A stretch of DNA of 64,000 nucleotides, from the NCBI RefSeq assembly GCF_001440415.1, contig NZ_LLYA01000001.1:310001-374000 (forward strand). The letters run 5' to 3'. A program made the position numbers and the translations under genes. Below the pieces are notes generated by a model, which had not been told where the DNA came from, did no database searches, and saw only the letters and a program-made list of their open reading frames with translations. This document shows, piece after piece, positions 60,006-64,000 of this stretch. Positions within the stretch are counted from its first letter, which is position 1. Each line of letters starts with the position of its first letter. Source of the DNA: Bradyrhizobium retamae (GTDB lineage: Bacteria > Pseudomonadota > Alphaproteobacteria > Rhizobiales > Xanthobacteraceae).

Positions 60006-60482
60006 ATGAGGGACATCGATATCGCGGAGGCGGCTCGATTGTCGGGCGTTCGCGCCTCGACCCTGCGCTTCTATGAGGAGAAGGGGTTGATCGCCTCTCA
60101 CGGAAGGCGGGGCCTTCGCCGGATGTTCGATCCGGCCGTGTTGGACAGGCTGGCGCTGATCGCGCTCGGGCGGGCCGCCGGCTTCTCGCTCGATGAGATC
60201 GCCAGGATGTTCGCACCCGACGGCCGGCCGCGCATCGACCGGCGGATGCTGGCGGCCAAGGCCGAGGAGCTGGAGCGGACGATCCGCAAGCTCAACGCCA
60301 TGCGCGACGGCCTGCGCCACGCCGCCGCCTGTCCCGCCCCGAGTCACATGGAGTGCCCCACCTTCCGCCGCCTGCTGCGGGCCGCGGCGTCAGGCGCTAT
60401 TGGCGAAAGGAAGACGCGGCGGCCGCCGCGCAAATCGTTCGCCGCTACTGGACGCGAGCAGGGCCGCGCCCGCGGATCATGA
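60006..60482 (+). CDS. MerR family regulator
   Basis: The protein has 158 residues from ATG 60006. The winged helix is MRDIDIAEAARLSGVRASTLRFYEEKGLIASHGRRGLRRMFDP and the dimer helix follows (AAKAEELERTIRKLNAMRDGL). A CPAPSHMECPTFRRLL segment near residue 115 has two cysteines, unlike the four-cysteine cluster loop of SoxR, so direct [2Fe-2S] sensing is doubtful. Its 3' end overlaps the convergent MFS gene by 38 bases. Control of the methyltransferase operon is strongly implied by the shared operator. Confidence 0.86.
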   Translation: MRDIDIAEAARLSGVRASTLRFYEEKGLIASHGRRGLRRMFDPAVLDRLALIALGRAAGFSLDEIARMFAPDGRPRIDRRMLAAKAEELERTIRKLNAMRDGLRHAAACPAPSHMECPTFRRLLRAAASGAIGERKTRRPPRKSFAATGREQGRARGS

Positions 60483-61698
60483 TCAGCACCGCCGCCGTCA
60501 GCTCGACTGCGATGCAGCCATAGAACGGCAGCGCGTAGCTACCCGACAGATCCCGCAGCAATCCCACCACGCCGGGACCGAACGCATACGTGATCTGGTT
60601 GATCGCCGTGATCAAACTGACCAGCACGCCGAATGAACGCGGATCGAATTCGCGCTGCACGATCAGCGCCGGCAATGTGATGAGGTTGCCGACGGAGAAG
60701 CCGAACAGCGCGCAGGCTGCGATCAGCACGTAATCGTTATGCACATTGATGACAATGAGCAGCGCCACCGCCTGGCTGACGAAGGAAAGCGAGGACGCCA
60801 GCCGCTGGTTCATCCGGTCGATCACGAAAGAAAACAGCACACGACCGACCACCGCCATCGCCGTCAACAGTGCCACCGCGATCGCCGCGCGCTGCCGCCC
60901 GATCACCGAATCGAGAAACGCGATCAGGTGGACGATGAAGCCGACCTGCGCGAACAGCACCAGTGCGAACGCCGACGACACCGAGAGAAAGCCGATGTCG
61001 CGAAAGGCGCGTGCGCGAATCTGCGTCGGCGACGGCGCGTCGGCAGTGTCGAGCCCGCCCGTGCTCAGGTGAAGCGGCGGCCGTCCGACCAGCAGCAGGA
61101 TCGCCGGCACCATCAACGCAACCATTACGACGGCCGACGCCATCATCGCGCCAGAGAAGCCGAAATAGCCGATCGCGGTCACCAGCAGCGGCACGCCGAC
61201 GATCCCGCCAAAGCTCGCGCCATTCAGCGCCAGGCTGATCGCCATGCCGCGCTTGTTGTCGAACCACAGGCCCAGCGTATTGGTGATGATGCCGAGGCTG
61301 GTGCCGGCCCAGCCGAACGCCAGCACGGCATTGGCGAGGTAAAGCTGCCAAGGCTCGCGCACCTGACCGATCGAGACGGCCGCCGCGGCCATCGCCAACG
61401 TGCCCGCGATCAGGCAGTTGCGCGGACCGAACGCCTTGATGGCTTCGCTGACGAAGGCGACCAGCGCTGCGCCGAACAGATAAAAGAACGTGGTGCCGGA
61501 CGAAATCAGCGACGCCGGCCAGCCGTGCAGCCGCTGCAGCTCGGCGACATAAACGCTCTGGCCGTAGAAGCCGAGCCCCCAGCCGAAGGTTGCCAGCAGG
61601 AAGCACACGACCACGATGCGCCAGCCGTCGTAGCGGATGGAGGATTCGTCGAGCGGGGTGAAGTTGGATGCGTCCACTTTTTCTTGCTTCTTGCTCAC
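60445..61698 (-). CDS. MFS transporter (MCT/OFA-like)
   Basis: The protein is about 417 residues if translation begins at GTG 61698 (MSKKQEKVDASNF); the frame extends to 61770 only through a palindromic repeat. Twelve membrane helices are predicted from the hydrophobic pattern, beginning WRIVVVCFLLATFGWGLGFYGQSVYV. The pattern of YLFGAALVAFVSEAIKAFGPRNCL and the loop DTADAPSPTQIRAR resembles oxalate/formate-type and monocarboxylate MFS carriers. The ribosome site is weak. The substrate is likely an organic acid; this is inference. Confidence 0.82.
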   Translation of the reverse strand: MSKKQEKVDASNFTPLDESSIRYDGWRIVVVCFLLATFGWGLGFYGQSVYVAELQRLHGWPASLISSGTTFFYLFGAALVAFVSEAIKAFGPRNCLIAGTLAMAAAAVSIGQVREPWQLYLANAVLAFGWAGTSLGIITNTLGLWFDNKRGMAISLALNGASFGGIVGVPLLVTAIGYFGFSGAMMASAVVMVALMVPAILLLVGRPPLHLSTGGLDTADAPSPTQIRARAFRDIGFLSVSSAFALVLFAQVGFIVHLIAFLDSVIGRQRAAIAVALLTAMAVVGRVLFSFVIDRMNQRLASSLSFVSQAVALLIVINVHNDYVLIAACALFGFSVGNLITLPALIVQREFDPRSFGVLVSLITAINQITYAFGPGVVGLLRDLSGSYALPFYGCIAVELTAAVLIMIRGRGPARVQ

Positions 61699-61783
61699 CG
61701 CGCGGGCCTGTCCCGCGCATCCACATCCTTCGCGCTTCAAGCGAACTAAAGACGTGGATGGCCGGGACAAGCCCGGCCATGAC
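61699..61783. repeat. Palindromic repeat, GTCATGGCCGGGCTTG family
   Basis: CGCGGGCCTGTCCCGCGCATCCAC is complementary to GTGGATGGCCGGGACAAGCCCGGCCATGAC in its outer part. It lies directly upstream of the MFS start and is the intergenic relative of the copy inside the ABC ATPase gene at 35408. Confidence 0.75.
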
Positions 61784-61847
61784 GGTGATAGTAGCAGGTC
61801 GCCGCGAAAATTGCTTCGGCGCCGGCCGAAATGTCAGCAGATGGCAA

Positions 61848-62207
61848 CTAGGCGGGCTTCGACGGATCGTAGAAGAAGCGCTCGCGCCAAACCTTGTCGC
61901 CGCGCCATTCCTGCAGCGCGACTTCGTCGAACCGGCCGGTCTTGCCGGAATGATAAGTAAACTCGAACACCCAGTGGATCGCGACATGATCGCCCTCGAC
62001 GATCGAGGTCACACAGGTCGAGGTCACGCTCTTGACCCGCTCCAACACCGCGCGCTCATGCGCCACCAGCACGTCGCGACCGACCCGTGGCGGGGCGGCG
62101 TTCTCCTGCATGCTGGCGTCCTCGGTATAGAAGCGCTCGATCGCGCCGGCATGATCGCCGGAGACGACGGCGGCGATGAATTCATCGAGACGGGCGCGCG
62201 ACGGCAT
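61848..62207 (-). CDS. SnoaL-like (NTF2 fold) protein
   Basis: The 119-residue protein from ATG 62207 has the NTF2-like layout: a helical start (RARLDEFIAAVVSGDHAGAIERFYTEDASMQENAAPP) followed by a curved sheet with HVAIHWVFEFTYHSGKTGRFDEVALQEWRGDKVWRERFFYDP. SnoaL-like proteins may be isomerases, hydrolases or non-enzymatic. It is 14 bases downstream of the MFS gene at 62222 in the same operon. I assign no activity. Confidence 0.8.
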   Translation of the reverse strand: MPSRARLDEFIAAVVSGDHAGAIERFYTEDASMQENAAPPRVGRDVLVAHERAVLERVKSVTSTCVTSIVEGDHVAIHWVFEFTYHSGKTGRFDEVALQEWRGDKVWRERFFYDPSKPA

Positions 62208-62221
62208 GGGACCTCCGGTAA

Positions 62222-63472
62222 TCAGACGCTCGGACCTGGAATCTCGTCGGCCGCCTGCAGCTTCGCGCGACGCTTGGCAAATGACGCAAACGACAGCACT
62301 GCAAGGCCGAGCAGCACTGGCGGGAACACCACCATGTTTACCATCGACCAGCCGTAATGCGCCAGCAACTGGCCCGACGAGAACGACCCCAGCGCCATCA
62401 TCCCGAAGATCAGGAAGTCGTTGAACGCCTGCACCTTGTTGCGCTCCTGCGGCCGGTGCGTCTCGAGCACCAATGCCGAGGCGCCGATAAAGGCAAAATT
62501 CCAGCCGACGCCGAGCACGATCAGCGCCGCCCAGAAATGCAGCACGGTGATTCCGGAAAGGCCGATCGCGGCAGCGACGGCTTCCAGGATCAGGCCAAGT
62601 GCCACGATTGTCGGTGCGCCGAAGCGGGCGATCAACGTGCCGGTGAAGAAGCTCGGGCCGTACATCGCCACGATGTGCCACTGGATGCCGAAATTGGAAT
62701 CGCTCACCGTGAGCCCGCACATCTTCATGGCGAGCGGTGCAGAAGTCATGACGAGATTCATCATGGGGTAAGCAATCACGCCGCACAGCGCCGCGGCAAT
62801 GAAGCGCGGTTGCCGTGCAATCTCGAACAGCGGCCGCCCGCCATGCATGTCCGACGGTGCCGGCTTCGGCGCGTCGACGCCCCACAGCACCGCCGTCGCC
62901 ACCAGCGCGACGAACGCCTGCACCACGAAGCTGAACGCGAACAGATAAGGCGGCCAGATATCCATGGTCCACTGCACGAGCTGCGGACCGAGCACGCCGG
63001 CGAACACGCCGCCGGCCATCACCCAGGACACGGCTTTCGGCCGGAACGCGACGCTGGCGCCGTCAGCGGCGGCAAAACGATAGGACTGCGCGACTGCGCC
63101 GTAGAGGCCGCCGAGAAAAGTCGCGAAGCAGAACAGCCAGAACGACGCGTAGAGAACGGCGGCGGCGGCCAGCGCACCGGTGAGGATTCCGCAGAAGGTA
63201 CCAATGATGAACGCGACACGGCGGCCATAGGCGCGCGAGATCGCGCCCGTCGGCAGCGTGCCGGCGGCGAGCCCCAGCACGTACATCGACAGCGGCACGG
63301 TGGCGAGCGAGATGGCCGGAGCCAGCGTCGCGCCGACGATCGAGCCGGTGGCGAAAATCACCGCCGAATTGGCGCCGGTCAGCGCCTGCGCCGCGGCGAG
63401 CCGCAGCACGTTGGCGCGCGCGCGGGCGTCGTTCGATATCTCTTCGGTGGCTGTCGTATCCAGCATCGGCAT
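62222..63472 (-). CDS. MFS transporter (YfmO/AraJ-like exporter type)
   Basis: The 416-residue protein has twelve hydrophobic segments, starting VLRLAAAQALTGANSAVIFATGSIVGATL and with the MFS loop SRAYGRRVAFIIGTFCGILTGAL between helices 2 and 3. It resembles drug/proton antiporter-type carriers. The ATG at 63472 begins MPMLDTTATEEISND. It heads a two-gene unit with the SnoaL-like gene. The substrate is unknown. The gap 63473-63600 before the antitoxin gene shows no further gene. Confidence 0.83.
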   Translation of the reverse strand: MPMLDTTATEEISNDARARANVLRLAAAQALTGANSAVIFATGSIVGATLAPAISLATVPLSMYVLGLAAGTLPTGAISRAYGRRVAFIIGTFCGILTGALAAAAVLYASFWLFCFATFLGGLYGAVAQSYRFAAADGASVAFRPKAVSWVMAGGVFAGVLGPQLVQWTMDIWPPYLFAFSFVVQAFVALVATAVLWGVDAPKPAPSDMHGGRPLFEIARQPRFIAAALCGVIAYPMMNLVMTSAPLAMKMCGLTVSDSNFGIQWHIVAMYGPSFFTGTLIARFGAPTIVALGLILEAVAAAIGLSGITVLHFWAALIVLGVGWNFAFIGASALVLETHRPQERNKVQAFNDFLIFGMMALGSFSSGQLLAHYGWSMVNMVVFPPVLLGLAVLSFASFAKRRAKLQAADEIPGPSV

Positions 63473-63600
63473 TCCCGCCCGGCAGGCCCCGGGCCGGGAG
63501 CCTCATTGATTGATTCCGCGGCACTATGAAGACACGGGGCGGTGCGATCAACCGACGCAAACGGGCGCGCGCTATGCGAGGGGCGCAAGCAGCTGCCGTA

Positions 63601-64000
63601 TCACGACCGCTTCTTGCCTGCTCGTTTCCCAGCTTGCACCGCGCCCGTCTTGTGGACCTTCGAGCGAGGATGGCCAAGGCCGGCATGCGGAAAGCCCGGA
63701 CTCCAATCAAGTGCAATCGTGGCAGCGAAGCCGAAGAAGCTGGAACGACTCATGCCAAGCTCCGTGGCGCGCTTGTCGATCCGCGCAATGAGGCTCTTCG
63801 GTAGATAGACGTTCACGCGCTCTGACGGATCGGGTGGGTCGACCCCGACAATGAAGTAGGCGACGACGTCGGCGCCCCTCGGCAGCGCGATCTGTTCGAT
63901 CGGCGTTGGCTCCGGTAGCGACCTGCCCTGCTCCGCCATTTCATCCACCGCTCGCGCCAGCGCGGCCTCCGCTTTCTCGATCGCCGCTTCTTGCGATCGC
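63601..64000 (-). CDS. hicB: HicB-type antitoxin (5' end beyond window)
   Basis: The frame is open from a stop at 63601 to the right edge and on across codons before GTG 63948 (RSQEAAIEKAEAALARAVDE), so the start lies outside. It has the HicB middle segment LPEPTPIEQIALPRGADVVAYFIVGVDPP and the C-terminal RHH-type VNVYLPKSLIARIDKRATELGMSRSSFFGFAATIAL, followed by a basic tail (KVHKTGAVQAGKRAGKKRS). HicB neutralises the mRNA interferase HicA and represses its own operon. HicA would lie upstream, to the right, unseen. Confidence 0.85.
   Translation of the reverse strand, partial: RSQEAAIEKAEAALARAVDEMAEQGRSLPEPTPIEQIALPRGADVVAYFIVGVDPPDPSERVNVYLPKSLIARIDKRATELGMSRSSFFGFAATIALDWSPGFPHAGLGHPRSKVHKTGAVQAGKRAGKKRS

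Noticed and set aside
60006..60482. Calling the MerR protein SoxR
   Set aside because: The operator fits, but the four-cysteine cluster loop of SoxR is absent from the sequence.

Overview
The window is about 64 kb of GC-rich chromosomal sequence with no rRNA, tRNA, phage or insertion-sequence genes that I can see. Gene content points to a Bradyrhizobium/Rhodopseudomonas-type alphaproteobacterium (Nitrobacteraceae): aerobic benzoyl-CoA (box) genes with a BoxR-type regulator, a CYP199A P450 with its ferredoxin, a feruloyl-CoA synthase, PimC/PimD-like acyl-CoA dehydrogenases, many solute-binding-protein transport genes, and several families of intergenic palindromes of the kind known from Bradyrhizobium. 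No replication, translation or ribosomal genes occur. It reads as a catabolic and accessory-metabolism region.

Layout. 1-5.9 kb: boxC (3' end cut by the window edge), a DUF309 gene, an alpha/beta hydrolase and benzoate-CoA ligase on the minus strand, with boxR divergent. 6.0-7.8 kb: small kinase and two GNAT acetyltransferases. 7.8-16.6 kb: an IclR regulator divergent from a Rieske oxygenase plus glutamine-synthetase-like ligase, facing a complete Liv-type ABC transporter. 17-19.6 kb: an ECF sigma factor with a SnoaL-like C-terminus, its frameshifted partner gene and a type II NADH dehydrogenase. 19.6-29.8 kb: methoxy-aromatic/phenylpropanoid genes (tannase/feruloyl esterase family, two Liv-type binding proteins without permeases, ferredoxin, CYP199A, feruloyl-CoA synthase) with three MarR regulators.

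29.9-40.3 kb: the most coherent accessory system. An allophanate hydrolase (AtzF type) faces an apparent eight-gene operon made of a peptide-type ABC transporter, AtzG, AtzE and AtzH homologues and a GntR/FCD regulator. These are the late steps of cyanuric acid/ureide nitrogen release, here linked to a dedicated importer and with no ring-opening hydrolase in the window. The two promoters share an 11-base near-identical motif (ATTG-Y-A-Y-ACAA).

40.3-49.9 kb: an atypical APH-fold phosphotransferase, an orphan UgpB-like binding protein divergent from a three-gene phosphorelay (kinase, REC-kinase hybrid, OmpR-type regulator), then a second ECF sigma factor with a small secreted protein. 50-54.4 kb: cytochrome bd-type (CIO) oxidase cydAB plus a 43-residue third subunit, an L,D-transpeptidase and an amino-acid binding protein. 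54.6-64 kb: PimD/PimC-like dehydrogenases, a CMD-family protein, a VOC protein, a DUF2938/methyltransferase/MerR set with a SoxR-box-like operator, two MFS carriers with a SnoaL-like protein, and a HicB-type antitoxin cut by the right edge.

The shared theme is scavenging of plant- and lignin-derived aromatics and ureide nitrogen: uptake, CoA activation, oxygenation, and local one-component regulators beside nearly every catabolic unit. All functional calls come from reading the translated sequence; no database search was run.
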